A DNA stretch of 64,000 bases from Isoperla grammatica (Eukaryota > Arthropoda > Insecta > Plecoptera > Perlodidae). The notes beneath the pieces are model-generated. The model ran no database searches. It was not told the origin of the DNA and saw only the letters and a program-made list of their open reading frames with translations. The stretch is from positions 1 to 64,000 of the forward strand of contig CAMDTW010000298.1 in the NCBI GenBank assembly GCA_945910005.1. Direction: 5' to 3'. The first letter of the stretch is position 1, and each line of letters opens with the position of its first letter. The position numbers and the translations under genes were made by a program. Of the stretch, positions 34,906 through 49,422 are shown one piece after another.

Positions 34906-35151
34906 GATATTACCAATCAAAGAATTGAAATGTGACATTTGTGAAACTTTACACACATTGGCATTAACAAAATGGGGGCATTTCAAAGTATCATTGTGAT
35001 AACTCTTCTTAACCCTACTATCAGACAGGGTCATATTTGCCTCCGAATTATGCAGGAAAGCATGGGCAGGAGATAACCCCGGGGTCATTTTAACATGGGG
35101 TAAGCGAGAGGTCAGAAGAGTTAAAAAATTTTACAGGAATAAGGCCCCTGG

Positions 35152-36720
35152 GATGTGTTGTTTAAGAAATAAGACTGGGGGTCAACCATCCCTAAGGTTC
35201 ATGTACCCTCCTGAAATGTGTTATTGAAGATATAGGACTGGGGGGTCAACTATCCCGAGGGCTAGTGTACCCTCCTGGTACATGTGTTGTTAAAGATATA
35301 AGACTGGGGGTCAACCATCCCTAGGGCTCGTGTACCCTCCTGGTACATGTGTTGTTAAAGATATAAGACTGCGGGTCAACCATCCCTAGGGCTCATGTAC
35401 CCTCCAAGGATGTGACATTAAAGATATAAGACTGGGGTTCAACCATCCCTAGGGCTCATCAAACCTCCTGGTATGTGTAATTTAAGAAATAAGAATGGGG
35501 GTTAACCATCCCTAGGGGTCGTGTACTCTCCTATGTAATATAAAAGATATAAAACTAAGGATCAACCATCCCTATGGCTCGTGTACCCTACTGGTACGTG
35601 TTGTTTAAGAAATCAGAATAGGTGTTAACCATCCCTAGGGCTTGTGTACCCTACTGGTACGTGTTGTTTAAGAAATAAGAATGGGGGTAAACCATCCCTA
35701 GGGCTCGTGCACCCTACTGGTACGTGTTGTTAAAGATATGAGACTGAAGGTTACCATCCCTAGGGCTTATGTACCCTACTAATACGTGTTATTCAAGGTA
35801 TAAGACTGAGGATTACCATCCCTAGGGCTCGTGTACCCTCCTGGGATATGTTATTTAAAATATAAGACTAGGGGTCAACCATCCTTAGGACTCATATATC
35901 TCCTGGGATGTGTAATTTAAGAAATAAGAATGGGGTTAACCATCTCTAGGGCTAGTGTACCCTCCTGGGATATGTTATTTAAAATATAAGACTAGGGGTC
36001 AACCATCCTTATGACTCATATATCTCCTGGGATGTGTAATTTAAGAAATAAGAATGGGGTTAACCATCCCTAGGGCTAGTGTACCCTCCTGGGATGTGTT
36101 AATTAAGAAATAAGACTGGGGGTCAACCATCCCTAGGGCTCGTGTACCCTCCAGAGATGTGTTATTAAAGAATCTAGACTGGGGGTCAACCATCCCTAGG
36201 GCTCGTGTACCCTCCTGGGATGTGTTTTTTAAGAAAAAAGACTAGGGGTCAACCATCTCTAGTACTCGTGTACCCTTCTGGGATGATTTGTGTTAGAAAT
36301 AAGACTGGGGGTCAACCATCCCTAGGGCTCGTGTACCCTCCTGGGATGTGTTGTTTCAGAAATAAGACTGGGGGGTTTACCATCCCTAGGGCTCGTGTAC
36401 CCTCCTTGGATGTGTTGTTTAAGAAATAAGACTCGGGGTCAACCATCTTTAGGGCTCGTGTACCCTCCTGGGATGTGTTATTAATGATTTTAGACTGGGG
36501 GTCAACCATCTCTAGGGCTCATGTACCCTCCTGGGATATGTTATTAAAGATAAATGAATGGGGGTCAACCATCCCTAGGGCTCGTGTACCTTCCTGGGAT
36601 GTGTTATTAAAGATATGAGACTGGGGGCCAACCACCCCTAGGGCTCGTGTACTCTACTGGTACGTGTTGTTTAAGTTTAAGACTGAGGGTAAACCATCCC
36701 TAGGGCTAGTGTATCACCCT
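35152..36720 (-). repeat. Right arm of the foldback element, outer block
   Basis: About 24 units of about 63 bp in complementary orientation, more heterogeneous than the inner left arm. A local duplication of about 124 bp (CTTAGGACTCATATATCTCC and CTTATGACTCATATATCTCC, at about 35883 and 36007) is visible. From about 36720 the sequence turns into the non-repetitive GTAC/CCC-rich terminus that pairs with 22310-22470. Confidence 0.85.
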
Positions 36721-36889
36721 TCGCTTCTATTGGGGGTAATTGATCCCTGGTGGGGGTATTTGTACCCAAAAGCTGGTTTACCGGTAGGGTAATTGTACAC
36801 TAGAGTTTTTTCCCGGGTGGTAGTCGTACTCTAGAGCTGGTTTCCCGGGGGGTAAGTGAGCTCGGGGGTAAGCGATCCCTGGGACACCC

Positions 36890-37315
36890 GTACGGCCGCC
36901 ACATAGAGAAGTGATGTCACTCTCAAACGTCCTTGAGTGTGCGAATAAAGTTATAGACAATGCTACGGCCAGTATTACCAAGCAAGAAGCAATTGCTGAT
37001 AATAACATCATAATATGACTGACCAATAAGTGCAAACAGATTATGAACAATGGATAATCATGCTTTCCTAATAGATCGGACAAGTCGGGTAGATATCATA
37101 TACTTATCACCTATATTAAACATAAAACATAGTCTGGTTGCGCAAACATTTCGATTTTCTTCTTAAATATGTATAGTGATTTGTTAATTGAGCTACCACC
37201 TCACGTATTATTGCACCTTTATATTTGACGTTAGACTATTCCCAGAACGATTGAATAAGTAAATACATCTATATATTAGTCATTCTGTCTGTGAAATGTA
37301 TTCTTTTGTATTTGT
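36890..37315 (+). repeat. Interspersed repeat, copy 2, right part
   Basis: It starts at ACGGCCGCCACATAGAGAAG and matches copy 1 from about 12543 to 12940, including GTGATGTCACTCTCAAACG, CAGTATTACCAAGCAAGAAG and TAGATATCATATACTTATCA. It is the missing right portion of the copy interrupted at 22309. The minus-strand frame at 36778-37083 is not supported. Confidence 0.85.
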
Positions 37316-38489
37316 TATTATTGTTTCGGTGATCCGTGTTTAAGACGTTGTTATTCTCGCCAACATCGCAATATCCGCCACAATAACACACGGTGTGCTG
37401 TGTCTTAGAAATGGCTTTCCCGCTGGGGCTCCATCGTGATAATTTTTCTAAAAAAATATATCTTTTGGGTATAATTTTGGGTATATAAAATATACATTTT
37501 GGGTTTATTAATTTTCCTTATAATTTGAAAACGGAACGAACATTTAGTACAAAATAGGCAACTGATTTATAACCACCATTTATTGTCTTAATAACTTGAG
37601 AAACTAATTAACTTCTGTACCAATTTTTCCACAAAACTAATGGCGTTCAATCAACATCGAGGCTTGTGAATGGTCCAATTTCAATTTGATCGGACTCTAC
37701 ATTCGACCGCTATCGTGAGACAGAAAAAGAAAAAAAACAAAAATAGAACTAGTGCCATAATAGAAGAATGGAGACGCTCGCTAACCATACTAAACAACAA
37801 ACCGAGGGGCACAAAAGACTGTCACTCCATGGTTGTCCTTGAAGCTCTTGTGTCGTCACGAGAGATTGTTGGAACTCGCATCCGAATCGTAAACACATAT
37901 TTTACTCAAAACTATCTGTTAAAAGATGACCCCAGCCAGTGTTAGACTTTAAGAGTTATCGGCAGCAGCGTGGCTGCTCGACTTCATGAGGGGGCTGAGG
38001 AAGGGACGAGGTATTAGAGGTTGGCCCATAGAAAGAGAGAGACCGGACTACGAACGAGTAAACTGGTCAGGTAAGTTGCAAGCCCCGCCCACCCTTCCAC
38101 AAGCATGTGTGAGTAAGCCAGGAAAGGAATACCTTGCAAGTAAACAAATACAATGATGTTAGTTTGATCTATGGTTTGATCGCTCTTCCACTGAACGAAC
38201 ATTTTATTAATTGTCAATATTGCCATAGAGTGATTGGGGGGGGGGGGGGGGTTGTATAATATCTTGATAAGTTATACACTGCATATATGCACACTTGACT
38301 GACTGTTTTTGTAACATTAAAAATAGCCCTAAATTTCACAATGATAATTCAACAAAAAAACTACTTCAAAATTTCAATTTTAGCATCAACACGCGGCCGC
38401 ATCACAAAATCAACAAATTATAGGGGATCTGCATTACGTTGCAACATTAGAAATATACCTCACAAAAATAATCGTTTTACCGTCTGCAA
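37316..38489. other. Intergenic, with a 16-bp poly(G) tract
   Basis: No gene is recognised. A run of 16 G lies at 38236-38251. A plus-strand frame at 37670-37945 has no recognisable feature. Confidence 0.45.
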
Positions 38490-38640
<151 letters not shown>

Positions 38641-40039
38641 GACAGACTCTTCCATGGCTCGTGGTTGAAGGTTGAGACGCTACTGAGTGAGGTGACATTA
38701 CTCATATTTGAAAGAAGCATCTCGATTAGTTATATATGATCTCCCTGACCATTTCAAGGAAGATCTTGTATTGTCGGCCTTCGTGGAAGAATCAAAATAC
38801 CAAGCATTTGTATGGAAACGCATAAGGCGTTGAGTGAGTAATATATTACCCACTCAACGGTAGGGTGATGGCGAAGGGGGTGGGGGGAGGGGGAGGGCTG
38901 TTGACTCACAGCAGGCGAGACAAAACGCAACAAATACCAAATTTCTTCTTCTATCGTAAATTTCAAACATGTTACATAGGCCTACTAATGATAGAAATTA
39001 ACAAATGATAAATTATCTAAGACAAAACAGCAGTTTACATGCCCGTCTTTTATCTTCTATATTGTGTTTCAATCTCTAGCCTCTAGGAAAGTAATCGATG
39101 AATACAGAACAATATTTATGCAATAATTACGTTTTTTGGCATCTTCATTGTTTACCATTTTTTGGAGACAAGTAAAAACACTGATGTATGCCTGATGAAC
39201 GTATCTTTTCTCTGGTGCCAACACTTTCTGAAATGTGACTATTGTTGGGGGATTAATCTAGTTATACATATTATACTTACACAGAGGCCCATTTCACTTA
39301 TATACATTATATACCTCCTAGGACCACAAATAATAAAATCAATTGTACTAATTACTTCATTAATTTAAACTTTAGCGTCAACCTCACTCTCATGGGTGGC
39401 GAGAGATCACAAATTGTAGTAGTCATTCTGTAGCACAGCAGATTTTACTGTGCAAGAATAACAGTGTTTTACTGGTCGCCTCAGTCGATTGAAGCAAATG
39501 TAACGAACGTTATTCATGTACCACCTTCATAAATAAATGATTTTGAATTTACATTCAACCCTTGTATAATTCATTGTAAGCCTATAAATACAAATATTTC
39601 AGATCGATCGGATTTGAGTATAACACACCATGTTATCCCCCTCCATAACATCCTGTTCCTGTCTTTACTATCTGGCGCAGGATCATCCATCTTAGACACA
39701 CACTTCACATTTTATACACGATCGTAAAATAATAGTGTTCAGAGTCATTGTTGTTTTTTTTTTGCCGCATTCGAAATTACATATTTGCATTATGGTATAT
39801 TTTCACCTTTTCCATTTAGGGAAGATTTTTGTTTCGGGTTTTCACTTTACATCTATAGTGCTTGTTTTTCGATGGTTTCATTGATGTATGGCGGATCTCT
39901 TATATATACAAATATTGCGTTCCCCTCGGATCTCTACGAGCTCGGCCAGCAAACAACAGTTCAACAAAAATCTTCGTTATTTTACATGTTTTGCATGGCG
40001 ATGAAGGGCCAATAAAAAATAATTTAATTTAAATTTAAT
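38641..40039. other. Intergenic with a small perfect-loop hairpin
   Basis: GTTGAGTGAGTAATA and its complement TATTACCCACTCAAC (one mismatch) form a 30-bp hairpin at about 38829-38859, followed by a G-rich stretch (38870-38900). No gene is recognised; the 39785-40015 frame is unsupported. Confidence 0.45.
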
Positions 40040-40083
40040 TAAATTAAAAATAAATAAATTATAAAAAATAATAATAAAAAAAA

Positions 40084-40129
<46 letters not shown>

Positions 40130-40186
40130 TAATAATAATTGAATCATCGACGTCAAGGGCCCTTCATCAGTAGGCCTAAAGGGCTC

Positions 40187-40225
<39 letters not shown>
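40040..40225. repeat. Facing (TAA)n and (TTA)n microsatellites
   Basis: A (TAA)n run at about 40085-40135 and a (TTA)n run at about 40188-40225 are complementary and flank a short segment containing GGGCCCTTCATCAG and AAAGGGCTC. Together they can form a long hairpin. Confidence 0.9.
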
Positions 40226-40226
<1 letters not shown>

Positions 40227-40269
40227 AATGTTTTATTTTAAAAATGATTTTAAAATGATTCTTCAAAAT

Positions 40270-40459
40270 CCAATCACCACGCGTTCTCAAATATCACATT
40301 TATATAAGGGTCCCTAAATATTTCAACAAACACGGCGCGAGAACGCTTAAAGTAATTATTCCACGTACTTTTAATGAGTTGCCACTTAGCCTAAAAGTAT
40401 TAAATTCAATTAGCATAATTAAAAGAGGGCTAAAGGATTTTTATTTAAATAGTATTTAA
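40270..40459 (+). pseudogene. LINE A: C-terminal end of a Jockey/CR1-like reverse transcriptase protein
   Basis: From 40319 the frame reads YFNKHGARTLKVIIPRTFNE then LPLSLKVLNSISIIKRGLK and stops at 40459. This is the standard ending of Jockey/CR1-like pol proteins (YGKRSL...P..WN.LP..LK......FKR.LK.FL). Just upstream RSQISHLYKGP is in another frame, so there is a frameshift near 40315. Everything 5' of it is missing. The 3' untranslated part runs to the (TTA)n tract at 40808. Confidence 0.75.
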
Positions 40460-40720
40460 TTACATATCAATTCTTTGTTTGTACGTTAGTTAGTAGTAGT
40501 AGTAGTTTTCATCGTATATTCATAAATTTAATTTTGTCTTTATTAAAATCATGTGATTTGAAAGTAGTTGTCAAACATGCATATGTTTTACTGTCTTCTA
40601 TCTTGATATTTTGTGTCGTAATCGTTCTCATTATTAGTTTCATGTTGTATTATATTCTACTGTCATTTTCATTTTGTTTCCATCTTACTGTGCACTGAAT
40701 TGTTATTTATTTTTTGTAAT

Positions 40721-40747
40721 CCACAGTTAAGCCTCATGGCTTTGTGG
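40721..40747 (+). other. LINE A 3' UTR stem-loop
   Basis: CCACA-GTT-AAGCC-TCAT-GGCTT-TGTGG forms a two-part stem about 60 bp before the (TTA)n tail. LINE B has the same architecture at 53301-53333. In related LINEs such 3' hairpins serve as the recognition site for the RT. Confidence 0.7.
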
Positions 40748-40807
40748 AACAAGTTGTTCTGTACTTTTCATTTTGTATTCTAATAATAATAAAGTTTGTA
40801 AGTTTGT

Positions 40808-45204
<4,397 letters not shown>

Positions 45205-45208
45205 TATA

Positions 45209-45239
<31 letters not shown>

Positions 45240-45250
45240 CATTATTATTA
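45205..45250 (+). repeat. (TTA)n tract between two Dong copies
   Basis: About 14 TTA triplets with one TCA. It forms the 5' flank of the full-length Dong element and the 3' flank of the second, truncated copy. Confidence 0.9.
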
Positions 45251-46283
45251 TTTTATTGTTGCAATACATACAAACTCGGTCAAAACCGGCATTAACATGT
45301 TGTACGGACACAAATGTCAAGTATTTCCATGTGTTTACCTTATTAAAATCTAGGTGAAGGTATCTAGGTAACTTAACATTTTTAAATTAAGTTTTTTTGA
45401 TGAAGGTTGATAAACATTGATATTATATCTGCCAAAAGTGGTTTTAAAAAAATTACACTTTTATTTTTTACGTGTACCGATAGCTTTTAAAGTCTTTACG
45501 TTCATGTAATTCAACCTCTAGAGTCTAGACCAAATGTGTCAAGTACACGAAAATGTAGTATGCTATAGGTTGCTATCTTAGGAATGATGAAATACAATTT
45601 TGAAACACAATTATGTCACCAGTTTTTTTTAATGAATTTTTTCGTGTCCCGGTGAAAAGGCACTTGAGTATATGCTGTTTTTACTATTCCATAACTTAAT
45701 TATGAAAAGAGTCACTTTCAAGAAATAAAGTGCATATCATGCGCTCGACCATTATCTTCCCAAAATGCTTGCAGTCTCAAGCCTAAGTAAAAAACTTTTC
45801 GAGTGTTGGTGATTTACGTACACGGATGTAAAGCGCACCAGTTTGCTCGTGTCGCAGTCCAGCCGTAACTACTTTACGGGTCTAGACAGGTAATTTGCGC
45901 AAAGAAATTGTCTCCTTGTGTCCTAGCACCGCTCAACAGTAGTTGAGAACGCAAATGTACAGATTTAATCCAAGTATTGGGGGGAAACATGACACCCAGT
46001 AAGCGGAGCGGCGCCTTGCCAGGCGTGACCTTGCTTTGACCAGAGCCAACGCTCGACTGAAATCAGAACGAAGCGCGTGGAGGTTGGCGGAGTTACGGAA
46101 GTGGGGGGGAGGAGGGGTACACTTCAGACGTCACACATACACAATTACAAGTAATTCCTAGCAAAAGTGTTTTTTCAGGGGGGGTAGATTCACCTTAATA
46201 TAATATCATTGTCCACATTATTTTTTCCAAACCGAACTGTGGATGCTATGAACGGTCGTGGCCGATTTGTACTCATCCCAGCA
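45251..46283 (-). mobile_element. Second Dong copy: 3' end only, split by a TIR element
   Basis: 45251-45352 and 46204-46283 match the 3' end of the full-length copy at 40981-41084 and about 41098-41178 with few differences, in the same orientation. Between them lies the 842-bp TIR insertion. The copy is 5'-truncated and again ends in (TTA)n at 46284. The small frame 46209-46499 begins in this fragment and runs into the next LINE; it is not a gene. Confidence 0.85.
45353..46194. mobile_element. 842-bp TIR element in the Dong 3' fragment
   Basis: Starts GGTGAAGGTATCTA and ends with the complement of GGTGAATCTACCCC, so the shared terminal repeat is GGTGAA(N)TA-like and short. Compared with the full-length Dong 3' end, about 11 bp at the junction (CTTAGAACTAC) are missing, so there is no clean target duplication. 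No coding capacity; G-rich text near the right end (about 46105-46190). Confidence 0.6.
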
Positions 46284-46311
46284 ATATTATTATTATTATT
46301 ATTATTATTAT
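46284..46311 (+). repeat. Short (TTA)n tract
   Basis: Eight to nine ATT triplets lie between the Dong fragment and the 5'-truncated LINE B. Confidence 0.85.
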
Positions 46312-47140
46312 TTTCTAATTTGATCAATTCTAAACTTAACAAAAACTGTCACATTTTATGTATGTTCATCGACTTCACTAAAGCTTTCGATACCCTAAAC
46401 CATAGAAAATTGCTGCTTGCTCTTGAACGGATTGGCGTAAGAGGTCGCTTGTTAGCATGGTTTGAAAATTATTTGTCAGAAAGGAAAATTATTGTGTGAG
46501 TGGGAGAGTTTGATAGCGAAGTTAGACCATGTCAAACGGGGGTACCGCAAGGGTCCATATTGGGGCCAGTTCTTTATTTAGTTTATGTAAATTTAATGGT
46601 ACTGTTCATAAAGAGGTGTTTTTCGTTTTGCTTTGCCGATGACACGGCATTGGTAGCAATTCATAAAAATATAAAAATGGCTGAGCTTTATTTGCAGGAG
46701 GATTTTATTAACTTGTTGAGGTGGACACATGATGATGGACTTATCATTAATTCAGTTAAAACAAAAATAGTACATGTTTCGTCCCCTCATAATATTAATC
46801 ACAATGAAAGTATAAATATGTTTACCCATTCCTTTGATTGTTTACATAGCAATGTTTGTCAAAATGTTAGCAGCATCCAATGCAAGTGTGAAAGTAAAAT
46901 TAAAATTGATTCGGTTTACAGCCATCCGTATTTAGGAGTGGACATCGATCAAAACTTTTGCTGGGATGTGCATATATCACGAGTATGTAGTAGGCTTAGG
47001 TCGTGTTTGAATCAACTGTACAAATTAAAGTTTATACTGCCTTTTACTCTTTTAAGAACGGTTTATATTGCGCTTGCTGAGTCCGTCATTTCATACGCCT
47101 TGACAGCATGGGGTAATGCTTCGTTTTCAAATATAAACAA
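46312..47140 (+). pseudogene. LINE B (Jockey/CR1-like), reverse transcriptase part
   Basis: The frame encodes the core of a LINE reverse transcriptase: LCMFIDFTKAFDTLNHRKLL (palm motif A), GVPQGSILGPVLYLVYVN (motif B), CFADDTALVA (catalytic motif C), KTKIVHVSS, YLGVDIDQNFCWDVHI and, near the end, SYALTAWGNASFSNINK. One in-frame TGA at 46498-46500 interrupts it before VGEFDSEV. The 5' end is truncated at the (TTA)n tract. Similarity stops at 47140, in the segment that normally precedes LLQNRMLRLI; that continuation is found at 52777, so the copy appears split by a 5.6-kb insertion. Confidence 0.85.
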
Positions 47141-47426
47141 GGTCGCTGGCGCGACCTTGCCGGCTTTCCTCGCCGGTCACTTCCGGCTCAATTCACAAAC
47201 TTATCAAATACTGACATTGGCACTTGTTAAATTTAAAAATAAACGACGTAAAGTAAATGAACTTTTTTTTTATAAATTAATAGTAGTAAATTGATAACTC
47301 CGAGATACCAGGGTTATATGATTTTAGTTTTTTAAAAGATTCATCATGAGATTAAAAATTGTCTAGCTGATACGATGGTTCAATGATATTATTTGAAATC
47401 GTGACACACAACTCTCGTATCACTAT

Positions 47427-48414
47427 TACCTGAGTAGCATAGCAAATTTATACTGCACCTTTTGATACAAGCATGAAATTTGTCTCAGGGCTAGATCTAC
47501 CTAACATATGCATTTTAAGATTTGGAGGCCAAAAAACAATCCTCCGCGGACAGTAGTTATGACGTCATCAAGATGGCCGCTGCTTTGAAACGCTTTCATC
47601 AGTATATCTCGAGAGCCACCGGCTCGATTCTTAATTTTTTTTTTTTTAATTAATCGTCATTAAATTTTCGTTTAATATTGTTGCTAACACAAGTACTTTT
47701 TTGTTGATAATAACTTTGATATTTAAACAAACATGATAATGACGAGTGATAATGTATGTCTATTTCCGCCAAAACTTTTTAAAAATGGGTTGAATTAAAA
47801 AATGTGTCTTGTAAACATTGTTTCGTATTTAATTACCTATAAAACATGACCTAATATATTTTCACATGACCATGCCGTTAGGCCATAATAATTAATTGAA
47901 CACTAGGAGGAAGCGGGCATAGACCATCATCACGGCGCTCACTATTGCGTTGCGCCGTTGCCGGCATTCATAATAATCACAGATACATTGCAGGTTCATA
48001 ATTGTACTTATTTTTTTTTCTTGATGAATTTTTTAATTAGACCTATGCATAAATTGTTATGGTGGAAATAGACAAACATTATCACTGGTCATTATCATTT
48101 TTTTTTTTAATAACTAAGTGATTATCAACAAATGAGTATTTGTGTAGATAACAATATTAAACGCAAATTTAATGACGGTTAATTTAAAAAAAAGAAATTG
48201 AGAATTGAGCGAGTGGTTCTCGAGATACACTGATAAAAGCGTTTCAATGCGACGGCCATCTTGATGACGTCGTAACTCCTGTCCGCGGAGGATTTTTTTT
48301 GGCCTTCAAATCTTAAAATGCATATCTTAGGTAGATCTAGCTCTGAGCAAAATTTCATGCTTGTATCAAAAGGTGCAGTATCTGGCTGAAAATCCTTGCT
48401 ATGCTATTGAGGTA
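47427..48414. mobile_element. 988-bp foldback MITE
   Basis: Inverted ends TACCTGAGTAGCATAGCAA and (complement of right) TACCTCAATAGCATAGCAA. The arms of about 360 bp pair throughout: ACTGCACCTTTTGATACAAG, ATCCTCCGCGGACAG, GATGACGTC and AAGATGGCCG each recur as complements on the other side. The centre (about 47790-48050) is unpaired. A related unoccupied site seems to exist at about 50900-50990. Confidence 0.85.
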
Positions 48415-49265
48415 TATATCGACATCATTAGAATTATGATTTTATTTGTAAATGGACTTATGCCATTTACTGTAGGGCGCGACCAATTTAAAATGCACAC
48501 ATAATAAACATAAATTAGGGACCACTATTTCTTAAATAATTAATCATAACAACAATAATAACAATAACATTAACAATTTATAGATCGAACCAGTTCTACG
48601 AACCTGTTAGGGTTGGGGATGTGAGAATATCCTTGATAGCACTTCTCCTGTTCGGCGGGTGCTGTACCAGAGGGATGTGGAAGGTAATCGAAATTTAAAA
48701 TAAAAAGTAAGTTGAATGTGTTATGTTTAAAACAACTTTATTGTAAAATATGATATCAAATAAATGTGAGTGGCATACTGTAATTACATAATAATAAAAA
48801 ATTAAAAGTTTACATACAAATTTGCCATCAAATCCATCCTTTCAAAATTCGATTGTCACTCTCACACCTCCCACCTCCGTTCTGCAACAAATAGCAATCA
48901 ATGGTAGCGATCCTAACCAAAACAGTTAGGAAAATAAAATCTTTAATCTTTAATCTTATGAAAGTGGCAGATTGCACTGCTCATTAAACACTCATAAAAT
49001 AAACATGAATTTTACAAGCTCTCCTGTTACCTTTGTTTTATTTGATATCTGCCATCTTCACATTTCATGAACAATGCGTTTACAAACAACAAATCAGACA
49101 GATTGTAATTCACCGCCTATGTACTGTATATGTAGCCCATGATTTCCTCGCGATTTGCACGATTGTTTATCTTATGGTCCCCACTGTTATTTACAACTAT
49201 ATAGCAATTAATTATTTAAAATTAAGAAAACTTGCGGTTAGTCAAGAGACATAAAACCTTACCTG
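48415..49265. other. AT-rich stretch, nothing recognised
   Basis: No gene is recognised. Two ATCTTTAATC repeats and AATAAA hexamers occur around 48930-48955, but no transcript can be assigned. Confidence 0.35.
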
Positions 49266-49422
49266 CATCAATATCAGCCTTGTCACGATCTGATTGGTTC
49301 TCAGCACCAGTTTCAGGAGGTCCCAGCCCTGCAGATTCTTCATGTTGAACGGCGATCTTGGCCTTCTTACGACGGTATTTTTTGACCGTAGCACAGGAAT
49401 TTCTTCCTTTTAAACGCGGCAT
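49266..49422 (-). CDS. Candidate first coding exon, basic N-terminus with a consensus splice donor
   Basis: On the minus strand an ATG at 49420-49422 opens MPRLKGRNSCATVKKYRRKK followed by a Gln/Glu/Gly-rich stretch ending DKADIDAG, and the frame meets CAG|GTAAGG, a consensus 5' splice site, at about 49265. The protein start is strongly basic (possible nuclear or DNA-binding tail). No downstream exon could be joined and no family is recognised. It lies inside the possible 5.6-kb insertion, so it may be a transposon gene. Confidence 0.3.

Larger units (their letters stand above)
30133..35146. mobile_element. TIR element nested in the foldback arm and host of the gypsy insertion
   Basis: The left end GGCCTCATTCCTGTA and the right end, complement GGCCTTATTCCTGTA, form a 15-bp inverted repeat with one mismatch. 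The flanking array sequence is duplicated as CCTGG at 30128-30132 and 35147-35151. Removing the retrotransposon leaves about 0.5 kb of element sequence (30133-30398 and 34906-35146) with no coding capacity, so it is a MITE-sized DNA element. Confidence 0.7.
22310..36889. mobile_element. Giant foldback-like element built of ~63-bp tandem units
   Basis: The two ends are inverted copies: left GGTGTAACAGGGATCG, right (complement) GGTGTCCCAGGGATCG, with matching continuation through YTTACCNCCGAGCT and CAGCTCTAG. Just inside, both ends carry low-copy GTAC/CCC-rich text and then long tandem arrays. Left-arm units read CCCTAGGGATGGTTGACCCC on the plus strand; right-arm units read the complement. It interrupts copy 2 of the interspersed repeat exactly between AACCC and ACGGCCGCC. 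No transposase frame is seen in the element's own sequence; recognisable coding sequence belongs to nested insertions. Long inverted repeats made of tandem subrepeats are the hallmark of foldback (FB) elements, but I know of no match to this unit. Confidence 0.75.

Noticed and set aside
22470..36720. CRISPR-like regularly spaced repeats
   Set aside because: The units are directly contiguous with no unique spacers, in eukaryotic sequence; it is a tandem array.
22470..36720. Telomeric or subtelomeric repeat
   Set aside because: The unit contains CCCTAGGG but no TTAGG tandem; the array is bounded by inverted termini inside an interrupted repeat.
36778..37083. 101-codon minus-strand frame with a hydrophobic stretch
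   Set aside because: It overlaps the foldback terminus and the interspersed repeat; the same region in copy 1 (12442-12633) is not conserved as a full frame.
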